A DNA stretch of 27,755 bases from an uncultured Caryophanales bacterium (GCA_937885165.1 CAKZZJ010000052.1:1-27755), one strand, 5' to 3'; counted from the stretch's first letter, positions 9,001 to 15,400 are shown. Numbers and translations: made by a program. The notes: a model not told the origin generated them from the letters alone.

Positions 9001-11223
9001 GATGAAGTTTATAGTGGTAAATTATATGTATATGATGGAGAAAATTATGTTGTTGTGGCAGATGCTACTGATGATGTAACATACTATAAGGGCATCTATT
9101 TAGGATTATCAGATACAGAAGCAAAAGCATATGAAGATACATTATATACAAGAAACAATGAAGTATATGCTGGTACATATTATATTAGTTATGCAGTAAC
9201 AAGAACTGAAAGAACACCTTATTCTTCAGAATTTGTACTTGTAATCAATAAGCTTGATTATGATTATGGTTTAATATCTGATACAACTAAGACATATGAT
9301 GGATCTGAATATAAGCCTGAAATTATAATGAATAATTATGAAGGCGAATATGAATATGCATATACATATATTGATGTAAATGGTAATAGATTAAGCAGTG
9401 TTTCAGTTCAGGGCAAATATACACTTGAAATAACAATTTATGAAACAATAAATTATAAAGAGACTAAGAAGACTTATGATATAGAAATAATAAGAGCTCA
9501 GTCTAAAGTTGAATTAGATTTAAATAAATTTGTTATAGTCAATAATGTAATTTATAAAGAATATGATTCTACTGAATTTGCAATCAGTGATAATGATTAT
9601 TATAAGATTGGTGATCAAGATGTAGTAATCGATTATCATATAATTGATTCTAATGGCAATAGACTTTCAGCAATTCCAAGAAATGCCGGAAGATACGTTG
9701 TTTCAATTCAAATGCGTCAAAGCGTAAATTATGAAGCGTACAGCCATGAATATGAATTAGTCATTACAAAAGCTAATATCTATATCGGCAACATCGATAA
9801 GGTATACACTAAAGAATTTGATAACCAAAACCAAGTATTTACACTTAATGATGCAAGTGAATTATATGAACTTACATATAATTCAAATACAGGTGTAACT
9901 TCTAAGAACAATAATTCTATAATAACAGTTGGCGGTATATTAAAATCTATCGTATCTGCAAGAGGTACATATTATGAATCAAGATATTTTGATATATCTG
10001 ATATCGTAATTTATGAAGATGGAAATGATAATACAGCTAACTACAATATCGACTTATTAGTAACTTTAGAGATTACAGCACTTGATTCTAATGTAACTGC
10101 AATAGCGGGTTATAACGGATATTATGATGGAAATTATCACTCTGTAGAATTTAGTGGATTAGATGATGTAGTAGGCAATTACATGATACTTTATTCAGAT
10201 AAAGAAGTTGATGTATTCGGAAATAGAACATATTATTCTATCGATGAAGTTGTTAATCCAACTGAAACAGGCTTCTTAAATGATTTATATTATATATATG
10301 TAAGTGGCATAGGCTATAGAAAAGCTAAATATCAGATTGATGGTGAATATACATCATTTGATACAAAGACACGTTATTATCAAGTAAACCCAGTTGATAC
10401 AGCTATGATTAATGATTATTCATTCTACAGGTATTTCACAACTGCAGATATTGATAATGTTACATATTATGTTGTTGGTACTTATGGTTATTCAAATGAA
10501 CAGATTGGATATACTAATGCAACAAATGGTACAAAGACAATTTATTATCTAGTATTATTTGATAATTATAAGGCTATAAAAGGTAGCGTTGATATCAATA
10601 TCGAAAAAGCTATAGTTAATATTGATACTTCAGGAATTAATCTTAATAAGGTTTATGATGGTAAGACTGTAACTAATCCAGTAATCAATTATACAGGTGA
10701 TGGATTAATGAATTACACATATTATAAACTTAATGAAGAAACTAATGAGTATGAAGAAATTCAAGTTGTTAAGAATGCTGGAACATATAAGCTTGTTATA
10801 AGTATAGCTGAAGGTACAAACTACCTAGCTCTAGCAAATGACATTGTTATAGAATTCGTTATATCTCCAAAAGAAGTAGATATCTTCTGGGTAGGAGAAG
10901 AATTCGAATACAATGGTAAGGTTCAGTTACCTAACGCATTTATCATAGGTTCTACTTATGATACAGTAAGAGTATCAGTAACAACAATTCCTGAAACATC
11001 TTCTGCAATCGGTAACTACACTGCTTATGCAGCACTTGATGATTCTAATTACATAATTTCTAATGCTACATCAAGCCATAGCTTCAATATATCTCAAGCA
11101 TTAGTAGATAAGCCAACTGAGGTTACAACTACTTATACAGGTCAGATACTTGAAGTTATAAATAGCGATCAGTACGCTATAGCATCACTTGTTGATGAAT
11201 TAGGACAAGATATGCCTGGTTAA
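1..11223 (+). CDS. Giant Ig-like (MBG/YDG-type) repeat surface protein; 5' end missing; ends at an internal TAA
   Basis: The frame is open from base 1, and the first in-frame ATG (217) has no Shine-Dalgarno and lies inside continuous coding sequence, so the start and signal peptide are outside the window. The visible part is 3740 residues. From about residue 1500 on, Ig-like beta-sandwich domains of the MBG/YDG type follow one another, recognised by a 'K-x-Y-D/N-G' opening strand, a central 'I-x-Y-x-Y' strand and a closing 'AGTYKV' strand followed by 'NY' and an 'F-x-I-x-K' linker. Clear cores begin near 4579, 4879, 5614, 7294, 7957, 9295, 10654, 10912 and 11131. Between or inside them lie Tyr-rich YY modules. 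The first ~75 codons are different and contain a CGC motif; I do not recognise them. Cysteine is rare elsewhere and no catalytic motif is visible. The family is usually extracellular and structural or adhesive; function here is inferred. The TAA at 11221 falls just before the AGTYKV strand of the last domain, so this protein is probably a truncated form of a longer ancestral one. Confidence 0.9.
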   Translation, partial: CQEHVLGIGCGCGTPVTDTKIVDEAFLEYFSKYPQGLYSIQGISIASSIKEIGKDIVYGFYDDKPLLVYIANMPISGNDVYNEENWIKGSALVYYGQNVSWICSDTINYQIIISSTDYKLIGYYKDNYVEVTSYVDGISSYQRFVVAEDTTINRCYYVASVVESTVVNVNNVTNYYIYTNNGFIKAREYVLGEAYYTLTKAEQLDSSNTYYVADTNNTFYKPIYEEISYELASYLYENKIYNIYLKDSTKTGEYYNVVAYGNTLDSANTYYRFVRYDHITDANAQDALVYSSYNVFAIQKVYESFIDNYEIMYTGSEITVVSQVISTARVIHNNSYVLATDVLFNHNNKYYMNVDGYMEVTISDIYEFARLFGSLYTKETINEEDVYTKVAFDSNNFENYYYYDTENNEYKAFGSKDLMDAYSGNIYVKTNVNIPVYNNYGAYRVEYSNNVNASNTSSNSSDALVTFLSNNTRIFYYDAQGGSTTSDKAYRHFTITKAPINIVYVDSMTFEENTYYEKDLNNTITTYTNINNMTSGYMNSNDVLNAHIRSTDVDSKVYYGINKETSGYFSAAISYAKNNTYYSKTIVTAGSIDETTFNNGTYYVLSNGKYVKANEYNSSYEYYTFEQNNSVDMSNYTKYYVYNYDSFVFDSWSVINGDKVLTDNYYLVFDGVKVTINQKELIVRWSNLSTDYEANLTLPKATVVIVDPYDEYVEEIVPISYSFVDEASGNKIEGNDGIPHSIGRFLVSASTTNTNYKLFGYTATFIVNKVTIDNPEIMSSLTYNGHKQFMTNVDASDKYDFYVWYNSTTNTYTYKQVADPANNLEYIIKNITNNNYVSVTVLADNYEYVSKAITKDQFSAIKSTLYTYDKNTDKYTKLDNDATFDKDTKYYIHNENTFSNLKSSLYTYDENTDKYTKLDDNATFEKEDKYYIVNTEAFDNIKSNLYTYNAATGEYTKLDSNALYNENINYYVHTSNEYYLKRIDVDKLGGTDAGIYFVYIILRDSTNYQWTDGRDPLFRSKVLERSFTIFTRTITLTLNNSEDVINNHIEVILNGNSYYYYVANVNKDNYSSFYVIDDNNSFVKATSYDENIAYYTLRTVPVINENKFNEYYVLSDGKYTKATSYSSGTKYYGIIEIDENAITSDNYLSLYINDNGTYRLPTSEEVSEKGYYLFVEIEYVNNDNYENYYIYNGTSYVHPTGYIDNATYYSYTWVSNSEYVISGLLADDSFNGSIYFKPTIAQTRFENTLLGFEYVITYIEKTYKATKYDSESADPYYVMEYELLDNSAAANYSEQLYVKVITYAKNTNEFNNATKYYLGRYVEIDNEDAIKLKLDGNKVYKYDAEDGYTEVENVYDATDITFYKFEYVLIDDEFAFNELISAEVNIYELVDDEYVLAKEYKANTTYYDENNNEISLIEVLYNHNNYNDNIYVIDQISYKESEYNSTEENYYKAVFRKLDANEANELASSGVTLYKLDNTQTGVRDNNNYTFGIGGYIYVKYPSFNVSYDKSECVIDDVTYDSQTVTYNGKGQNIKVNVKDETGTDLINANIATITYKYPGDEDYLKDVDEENRTEGESYFKAPVEAGKHIIQFKVTGDNFEDYYGTIVLIIEKATPVIEITKDLNKPYDGDAVSLEYNVYNNDLISLSTEEYNKKVVIRYYRFIDEEKLDIAQSSATDAGTWKVVINVVETANYIAQTLEETFVISKIDLKVNVSTSTGYKGNIESYSYTISGQTDEINATAIVNNETKNVGFSGYILNLVYETSELKVGIYSINYDKDAKYYRYDEERKTYVEVELSRDEFLKYSGTLYKGDNHERVSKVVLLTDSFTVKKESGGITKNVTNNFNIDIETFKVEIIQANATISVTLDRSTYNGEPLDEPNIKTSSTGEVTYEWQDSNGNKLYSAPVDAGEYKIKVTVNGDANTLDNTSIIGFYINPYPVQLSINNTSIYYTGSVTYPIITYSDTTREILNRAGLTLGYVKSEGYDNLSTGSQKFIYTTNGNDNFILAYGENYLESDKHKEIEISYTIVPVDITIKATDIMIYKNGDVWSKSADEITIEGLPEGFVVSGSISTLSGETKKYTSESMFVTNTLFIYHYDVVNNPSEYSGILYELVDGEYQVASEVTDGITYYARTDAKRNFNIKYNLSVEIKYEGAPYTVVDGVLADAEKNIYVINYEYDSLYHQALITTNVSGARVIYNCNTLTSLSPFGLTDVGFIEIGFTVTAPYYDTSTGTIQLHINQLELASNVDETKLDKEYDTSIYELNYNFTTKTLNSDGSYSYNKLIPDISNRISVKYYSFLEDYFIKASIYNREITYYKLRTKDNAEEALGCLYLDGDFYRKLTSTDNYDSETSYYELVEVDSNLVNEDKYTDYIMNMPVHVSSVTYVGLYYAILTVTGDVNIKSLSETYFFRIAQTKANIEIDTTYLRQMYTGTVVKDPKVYTYSSSANITYKYYNYNDYYSQPEGYYETYIRNSYNSSPYRYYRPAKVDTNEVAADNYNNYYVWSESNKAYIKATSFDSSTTYYTMRIVATSYISTSIPYYVYRTSKINEGVEKPTSYFKANYYANSGYTYYVLNVSYDQNNNASYEYVVSENPAEETEQLYITERPSRVGIYVVEITVGGNADYTSATKAYTFEIVERVSRVQWLNFEYTYDGEYHVPTAYIYDTTGEKVYLNVGITDGNGNALYENGELVKGLYGGTYQVKALTNAGDDFSLAGDLATLVINPRRIELTYSGTFAWESNDTKFEASFNNENEYDYLAENYNEYYLYDASENKFVAAATYDNSLTYYVRNRVYYVLESSDTMPEVVYTNFYIYDDATHSYTRALSYDKDQEYYRFTVLDKNYTYYTNGGKIYNILGTDNLSLILTTKTGAMGTYTSNSNFNTNLIIIDKNGKDVTSSYNLQTILSVSIRYKDIEFKFIDDETEKEVSQDSEGYYTYIVDYNQPFEIEFDGEEGSVITYNNSTHTFPYSLSYSETTYQERTNETEYYRYYKLVYVELAVDEVYSGKLYVYDGENYVVVADATDDVTYYKGIYLGLSDTEAKAYEDTLYTRNNEVYAGTYYISYAVTRTERTPYSSEFVLVINKLDYDYGLISDTTKTYDGSEYKPEIIMNNYEGEYEYAYTYIDVNGNRLSSVSVQGKYTLEITIYETINYKETKKTYDIEIIRAQSKVELDLNKFVIVNNVIYKEYDSTEFAISDNDYYKIGDQDVVIDYHIIDSNGNRLSAIPRNAGRYVVSIQMRQSVNYEAYSHEYELVITKANIYIGNIDKVYTKEFDNQNQVFTLNDASELYELTYNSNTGVTSKNNNSIITVGGILKSIVSARGTYYESRYFDISDIVIYEDGNDNTANYNIDLLVTLEITALDSNVTAIAGYNGYYDGNYHSVEFSGLDDVVGNYMILYSDKEVDVFGNRTYYSIDEVVNPTETGFLNDLYYIYVSGIGYRKAKYQIDGEYTSFDTKTRYYQVNPVDTAMINDYSFYRYFTTADIDNVTYYVVGTYGYSNEQIGYTNATNGTKTIYYLVLFDNYKAIKGSVDINIEKAIVNIDTSGINLNKVYDGKTVTNPVINYTGDGLMNYTYYKLNEETNEYEEIQVVKNAGTYKLVISIAEGTNYLALANDIVIEFVISPKEVDIFWVGEEFEYNGKVQLPNAFIIGSTYDTVRVSVTTIPETSSAIGNYTAYAALDDSNYIISNATSSHSFNISQALVDKPTEVTTTYTGQILEVINSDQYAIASLVDELGQDMPG
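361..930 (+). repeat. YY-module cluster 1 in gene 1
   Basis: Several degenerate copies of the Tyr-rich module lie end to end. Readable pieces include 'YKDNYVEVTSYVDG', 'NYYIYTNNGFIKAREY', 'GEAYYTL', 'SSNTYYVADTNN' and 'SANTYYRFV'. Each copy has the order: aromatic pair, short polar turn, Y/F-x-K-A, 6-9 residues, YY. Confidence 0.7.
1501..1950 (+). repeat. YY-module cluster 2 in gene 1
   Basis: Copies are recognisable from 'FEENTYYEKD', 'DSKVYYGINKETSGYFSAA', 'KNNTYYSK', 'NNGTYYVLSNGKYVKANEY' and 'NYTKYYVYNYDSFVF'. The cluster begins directly after an Ig-like domain end ('FTITKAPINIVYV'). Confidence 0.7.
2572..2931 (+). repeat. Three tandem 120-bp units (40-residue YY module)
   Basis: Units are 2572-2691, 2692-2811 and 2812-2931, exactly 120 bp each. 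Each encodes F-x-x-I/L-K-S-x-LYTY-x6-YTKLD followed by a K/N-YYI/V end. Units 1 and 2 share long identical DNA runs (around 2611-2637 and 2731-2757) and unit 3 is more diverged. The exact period and high DNA identity point to recent in-frame tandem duplication. Confidence 0.92.
3160..3645 (+). repeat. YY-module cluster 3 in gene 1
   Basis: At least four copies, the cleanest being 'FVKATSYDENIAYYTL', 'NEYYVLSDGKYTKATSY', and 'NYENYYIYNGTSYVHPTGY' with 'NATYYSY'. Tyrosine is extreme here: 9 of the 33 residues from about 3547 to 3645 are Tyr. Confidence 0.75.
3775..4440 (+). repeat. YY-module cluster 4 in gene 1
   Basis: Longer, more divergent copies: 'KTYKATKYDSESADPYYV', 'ATKYYLGRYVEIDNEDA', 'KVYKYDAEDGYTEVENVYDA', 'YELVDDEYVLAKEYKA' with 'NTTYYDENN', and 'YKESEYNSTEENYYKAVF'. 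An Ig-like domain resumes at about 4500. Confidence 0.65.
6880..7125 (+). repeat. YY-module insert within an Ig-like domain of gene 1
   Basis: The host domain starts at 'LDKEYDTSIYELNY' (about 6757) and reaches its 'SVKYYSF' strand. Two modules then interrupt it ('DYFIKASIYNREITYYKL' and 'DFYRKLTSTDNYDSETSYY'). The domain resumes with 'VTYVGLYYAILTVTGD', the equivalent of the usual AGTYKV strand. Confidence 0.7.
7360..7800 (+). repeat. YY-module insert splitting an MBG-type domain of gene 1
   Basis: The host domain opens with 'MYTGTVVKDPKVYTY' (about 7288), runs to 'ITYKYYNYNDYY', is interrupted by about 145 residues of YY modules ('NYNNYYVWSESNKAYIKATS', 'SSTTYYTMRIV', 'NSGYTYYVLNV') and resumes at 'RVGIYVVEITVGGNADYTSA'. 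This is the clearest case of insertion between the central strand and the GTYxV strand. Confidence 0.75.
8260..8560 (+). repeat. YY-module cluster in gene 1
   Basis: Two clean copies, 'NYNEYYLYDASENKFVAAAT' followed by 'NSLTYYV', and 'FYIYDDATHSYTRALSYDKD' followed by 'QEYYRF', then a third YY ('YTYYTNG'). They follow a domain starting at 'IELTYSGTFAWESND'. Confidence 0.72.
8935..9180 (+). repeat. YY-module insert within an Ig-like domain of gene 1
   Basis: Copies are 'ETEYYRYYKLVYVELAVDEV', 'LYVYDGENYVVVADATDD' with 'VTYYKGI', and 'EDTLYTRNNEV'. The host domain closes afterwards with 'YAGTYYISYAVT' and 'FVLVINK', so the modules again precede the AGTY strand. Confidence 0.7.
10195..10560 (+). 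repeat. YY-module insert within a YDG-x-x-H domain of gene 1
   Basis: The host domain begins 'GYYDGNYHSVEFSG' (10111), reaches 'YMILYSDKEV', then carries modules ('NRTYYSIDEVVNP', 'LYYIYVSGIGYRKAKYQIDG', 'TKTRYYQV', 'NVTYYVVGTYGY'). It resumes at 'NGTKTIYYLVLFDNYKAIKG'. Confidence 0.7.
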
Positions 11224-12117
11224 ATAAAGAATGCAGGAACATATAAAGTCAGAGTTTCATTAACTGATTCTAATTATCGCTGGAGCGATAATACACAAGA
11301 AGATATAATTGTTAGAATAGTAGTTGAGGCTCTTGCAATTGATTCACAATTAATTGAAGAAACAGCAATTGCTAAACAACAATACACAGCATCAAAAGTT
11401 ACTCCAAGTGTTACATTAACATTAAACGGCGTAGCATTAGTTGAAGGCGAAGACTACACAGTAGATTACGAAAATAATGTAGAAGCATTCAACGGATATG
11501 ATTATGCATATGTAGTATTAACTGCTAAAGAAGGCGGAAACTACAGTGGAGTAAGAAAGGTTAGATTCGTAATTCAGTCATTAGTATTGAGTTTCGAAAA
11601 CAGCCCATACGCAACATTCTACAGAAAGAAATCTACATCTTCACTATACTTGTTAGAAGCAAGCCATACAGTATATAATCAGGATGATGATGTATATGTA
11701 TCATACATTCATTCAAAGACAACTGTAGGTGAATTTATAAGTTTATTTGGTGAAGACCAGCAATCAAGAATCAATGTATTCGATACTAGTGGTATATATG
11801 TATCTAAAGATAAATATGATACTAAGGTGGTTGGAACCGGATTTACAGTAGAATTGCTTGATACAAATAGAATTACAATTGATAAAGTAACAATCATAAT
11901 TTATGGCGATATCAATGGCGATGGATACGTAAATATTTCTGATAAGATTTTACTTAATAGATACTTATCAGGTAAAGAATATTTCACAACTTACAAGCTA
12001 GCTGCTGCAGACGTAAATCACGATGGTAAAGCCAATTCTTTAGATATGACGATTATCAATTATCAGCTATCAGGATCTGCTGATTTTGAAGAAAATTATT
12101 ATATAAAATTCGACTAA
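11224..12117 (+). pseudogene. Severed in-frame C-terminal part of the upstream giant protein, ending in a dockerin
   Basis: Immediately after the TAA the same frame runs on for 297 codons to a TAA at 12115-12117. It opens with 'IKNAGTYKVRVSLTDSNY', exactly the second half of the Ig-like domain whose first half precedes the stop. A second Ig-like domain follows (about 11335-11578, with the 'L-x-x-G-x-DYTV-x-Y-x-NN' pattern). Then comes a region (about 11581-11900, with 'TTVGEFISLF' and 'GTGFTVELLD') of the kind that often precedes dockerins in Bacillota exoproteins, and finally a dockerin. The only long internal start is TTG at 11587, which has no Shine-Dalgarno and lies mid-domain, so independent translation is unlikely. 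Best reading: one gene, 1-12117, interrupted by a single stop. Alternatives are a sequencing or assembly error, or read-through. Confidence 0.85.
11905..12081 (+). other. Type I dockerin domain (coding segment)
   Basis: Two calcium-binding F-hand loops are visible: DINGDGYVNISD (11908-11943) and DVNHDGKANSLD (12010-12045). Each is followed by a short helix (ILLNRYLSG; MTIINYQLSG). Spacing and the D-x-N-x-D-G-x5-D pattern match type I dockerins, which bind cohesin modules and anchor secreted proteins in cell-surface or extracellular complexes. It is the last domain of the gene: only about 11 residues follow and there is no LPxTG motif or membrane segment. It lies downstream of the premature TAA, so the protein as written would lack it. 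Confidence 0.9.
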
Positions 12118-12157
12118 AAAGCAGGTCTTTGATGGCTTAAAAACTAAGATGAATTTT

Positions 12158-12188
12158 GGGTGTGTTTTATGGAAAAATAAACACACCC
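12158..12188 (+). terminator. Intergenic hairpin 1 (possible terminator or processing stem)
   Basis: A perfect 10-bp stem, GGGTGTGTTT (12158-12167) with AAACACACCC (12179-12188), and an 11-nt loop. It lies 40 bp after the stop of the dockerin segment. No T-run follows, so it is not a canonical intrinsic terminator. It may act together with the next hairpin. Confidence 0.5.
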
Positions 12189-12189
12189 G

Positions 12190-12250
12190 AAACGAGTCTT
12201 AACATAAGATGAAGAAACCAATTTTTATCATTTTATGTTAGGACTCGTTT
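12190..12250 (+). terminator. Intergenic hairpin 2, long 23-bp stem
   Basis: Left arm 12190-12212 pairs with right arm 12228-12250 over 23 bp with two G-U wobbles, enclosing a 15-nt loop (12213-12227). It starts one base after hairpin 1. Only TTT ends the stem and 'aaagataaaa' follows, so the usual U-tract is lacking. Transcription end or mRNA 3'-end protection for gene 1 is the likeliest role; a structured regulatory RNA cannot be excluded. Confidence 0.55.
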
Positions 12251-12261
12251 AAAGATAAAAA

Positions 12262-12334
12262 ATTCCTTTGTAAAAAATTAACTATGTTAATATTTACAAA
12301 TTGCAGAAAATAAGTTAAAATACTACAAAGGAAT
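12262..12334. repeat. 11-bp inverted repeat enclosing the gene 2 promoter
   Basis: ATTCCTTTGTA (12262-12272) and its exact reverse complement TACAAAGGAAT (12324-12334) flank a 51-bp AT-rich segment that contains both promoter boxes. The right arm covers the expected transcription start. It could be a pair of operator half-sites, an RNA or DNA stem, or short recombination sites for an invertible promoter. The arms are perfect, but their role is not established. Confidence 0.6.
12293..12321 (+). promoter_or_regulatory. Probable sigma-A promoter of gene 2
   Basis: A -35 box TTTACA (12293-12298), 17-bp spacer and -10 box TAAAAT (12316-12321) give one mismatch each to TTGACA and TATAAT at ideal spacing. 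Start of transcription is expected near 12328, leaving a leader of about 50 nt with the ribosome binding site. An independent promoter for gene 2 agrees with the hairpins just upstream. Confidence 0.7.
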
Positions 12335-12361
12335 AAAATTTTGTTACTACAATTTCACTAA

Positions 12362-12372
12362 AAAGGGAGTGA
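12362..12372 (+). promoter_or_regulatory. Ribosome binding site of gene 2
   Basis: AAAGGGAGTGA matches the Bacillota consensus AAAGGAGGTGA at 9 of 11 positions and ends 4 bases before ATG 12377. An in-frame TAA at 12359-12361 rules out any earlier start in this frame. Confidence 0.85.
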
Positions 12373-12376
12373 TTTT

Positions 12377-12493
12377 ATGAGCAACCAAATTAACAAGAAA
12401 GGAAAACGTTTGCTAAAAGCCAAGTTTGCAATTTTAGTTTCTATGCTTGCACTTTGTGTAGGCTTTTTGGCTTTTATCGTGAACATCAATGCT
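12377..12493 (+). other. Signal peptide of gene 2 (coding segment)
   Basis: The N-terminus has a basic region (KKGKRLLKAK, residues 7-16), a hydrophobic core (FAILVSMLALCVGFLAFIV, residues 17-35) and a polar end with Ala39 as a plausible cleavage point ('NINA/TGTG'). This directs Sec export. An uncleaved N-terminal anchor is the alternative. Confidence 0.85.
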
Positions 12494-15400
12494 ACTGGAA
12501 CAGGGGATTCGGTAACTGTTAGTGGGTATGATTTGAATGACACAATCGATGGTAGCAATCTGACATTCACATATGATTCTACTACCCATGAAGCAACATT
12601 TACTGGTTTGGAGCCTAGTAATGATAAATTCACAGAATACACAAACACACTCGAGATTCCAAAAACTGTCAAATATGGCGGCGAAGCCTACACAGTCACA
12701 AAAGTTAATACAACTGATTCCACAGCTAAAACAGAACATAATGTTTCAGCAAGTGACTATGGCTACGATGCCGATGGATATTTATATACAATCCAAGCTT
12801 ATGGATCAGCCATAACTGCAGTAGTTGTTCCTGATACTGTTACTGAAATCAATCCAGGTGCCTTTTATGGTATGTCCTCAGTAGTTTATTACCAAGCCCC
12901 TTTTGTTGGTTATAAACTAAATGATGAAGTCAATCCGCTTCATATGGCGTTCTCAAAAGGATATTATGGCAAAGATTCCGGTTCTCAGACTGGTATTAAA
13001 GATTATCAGTCTGAATATTACACAATGACTGAATCTGGTGCTATCGATACTTCAGCAACAAGCAACAGAAGTACACTTATTTACTGGTATAACATCGCAG
13101 AAAATTCTAGATTGTTTTTTGAAGTACCTGAAACTTTAAAAGAAGTAAAAATTACTGGTGCTAGTGCTACTAACATCATTTACGGTAATAGAACATTTTT
13201 ATCAATATCTTCTCTTGTAAAAGTTACATTACCTGAAAAGCTTATAAAAATGGGCGAATATGCATTCGGCGAATGTATTAACTTAAAATCTGTTGATTTG
13301 CCAAGTAAGATGAGTATGTCACTAGGTATGTTCTCTTATTGCAAATCGCTAGAAGAAATAGTAATTCCTGAAGAAGCTACAAGTATTGGCGAGAGTACAT
13401 TCTTTGATTGTGAAAACTTATCTAAAGTTTATATACCGGCAACAATTACAGAAATTGGTGCTTTAGCTTTCTCAGGATGTGTTAAATTAAAAACAGTCGT
13501 ATATTCTGGAGAATATAAAGGCGATGACACTAAAATTGTTAAAGATGAAGATGAAATAAATTTACCTTCTGGTCTTTTAAACATTGGCAAGGGTGCATTT
13601 ACAAAGGTTGAGACAATTACAAATATAACTATCCCTAACGGATTACAAACTATGGGCGAAAATGCATTCCAGTATTGTAAGAATATTGAAAAGATTACTC
13701 TTCCATTCTTAGGCTACAAGCGTGGTAGTGCAACAGTAGATGGTGTTGATGCCAATGCGTTTGGTTGGATATTTGGTAGCGAATTCCCTGACCAATCAAA
13801 TTATTACCAAGCTTCTGAAAGAGGAGTTAAATACGCAATTCCAGTAAAACTAGGAACAATCGAAATCACCGGTGAGACTAATGTTGAGTCTATGGCACTT
13901 GGTAATTTATGTTATTACAAGAACAACATAATTGTTGCTGGAGTACAAACTGTCGTAATAAATTCTGATTCAGGAATTGAAAATAATGCATTTTCAGGCT
14001 CAAATAGATTAAAATATTTGACTGTTCCATACATTCCGAGTCTTAGTGGTTCTACAACTTTTTCCAACCTATTTAAGACTGATTCAACAATTGCCCAAAC
14101 TTGGAAAGACACTCCTAACTTAACTACAGGGGTTACTTCATATATTCCAGATGCATTAACAGATATCACAATTACAAAAATGCCTACTATTCCATCAGGA
14201 TTATTCCATAGCTGTTGGAATATTGAAAATGTAAAGATTGGTAATTATACTACATGGATTGAATCAAATGTATTTTATCAGACGCCAAAACTTACAAGCC
14301 TAACTCTTCCTTTTGTTGGTAGAGAAAGAGGAGAATATTACAATTGGTGGTGGTACTGGAGAGATTATGTATCCGTAAACATGTTTACGTGGGTATTTTC
14401 TTATTCTTCATCAGGTGGCACATATGGCGATTACACTATCGCTGATTACGAATCATATGTAAGAAAAGTTCCAAGTTCTTTAAAATCAGTAACCATAACT
14501 GATGAAACAGTCATCGGTTCTTATGCATTCAGAAATTTAACATCACTTACTGATTTAACAATACTTAATGAAAACAATAATCTTTCATACATAGAAAAGT
14601 ACGCTGCATATAACTGCTGCAATTTGGTTAATTTAAGATTGCCTTGGATTGGTTATGATAGAAATGATAATGGCTATAGTGGTGATACACATAGAGCTGG
14701 ATATATTTTTGGTGATAAAGCATTTACTGGATCATATTCAGCAACAGGATATCAGGTACCTTCAACCTTAACCACAATAACGATTGACTATCTTGGAAGC
14801 GTAGGGTATATACCTGATTATGCATTCTATAATATGAAGACTGTAGGTACAGTTAGATTTAATGTTGATGTTAACCAGGTTGGCAATTACGCCTTTGCAG
14901 GATGTAGTAATCTATCTTCATTCACATATACAAAAACAACTAATTTTACAACCGTAGGCAACTATGGTTTTTATGGCTGTAGTAAGATAAAAAATATTGG
15001 AACAATAATACCTTCATATTATTCAGATGGTGTAAAACTATCAATTGGTGATTATTCTCTTGCTGGAACATCAATTGAAACAATAGATTTCAAGAAGTTT
15101 AACAAGATTGGCAATTATGCATTTGCAAACTGTCTTAATTTAACAGAAGCAAATGTTAGAGAAAATTCAAACATCGAATCATTTGGTATTGGTATATTTG
15201 CAGGATGTAGTTATCTAACAAGTGCGACACTTGCTCCAGGTCAGGCAACTGCATACTTATTCAAAGATTGTATTTCATTAACCGGAGTTAATTTAAATGA
15301 TGTTATAACTAACAACATTTTACCAGCAGGTATATTCCAAAACTGTACATCATTAGTATGGAATGGAACTAATGGCCTTTATCTTCCGGCAACAATTGAA

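Noticed and set aside
11587..12117. Separate dockerin gene starting with TTG at 11587
   Set aside because: No ribosome binding site, the start is in the middle of a continuous coding stretch, and coding signal reaches back to 11224 in the same frame.
1..12117. Alternative genetic code (TAA or TGA read as sense)
   Set aside because: TGA is absent in frame and Trp is TGG throughout; TAA ends the dockerin segment properly. One internal TAA is better explained by mutation or error.
12118..12376. Riboswitch or small RNA gene in the intergenic region
   Set aside because: Apart from the two hairpins there is no recognisable conserved riboswitch core, and no short ORF with a start signal.
12573..12815. 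Short plus-strand frames overlapping gene 2 (also 24846-25046; 1775-1963 and 7649-7834 in gene 1)
   Set aside because: Out-of-frame shadows with biased, low-complexity composition and no start signals.
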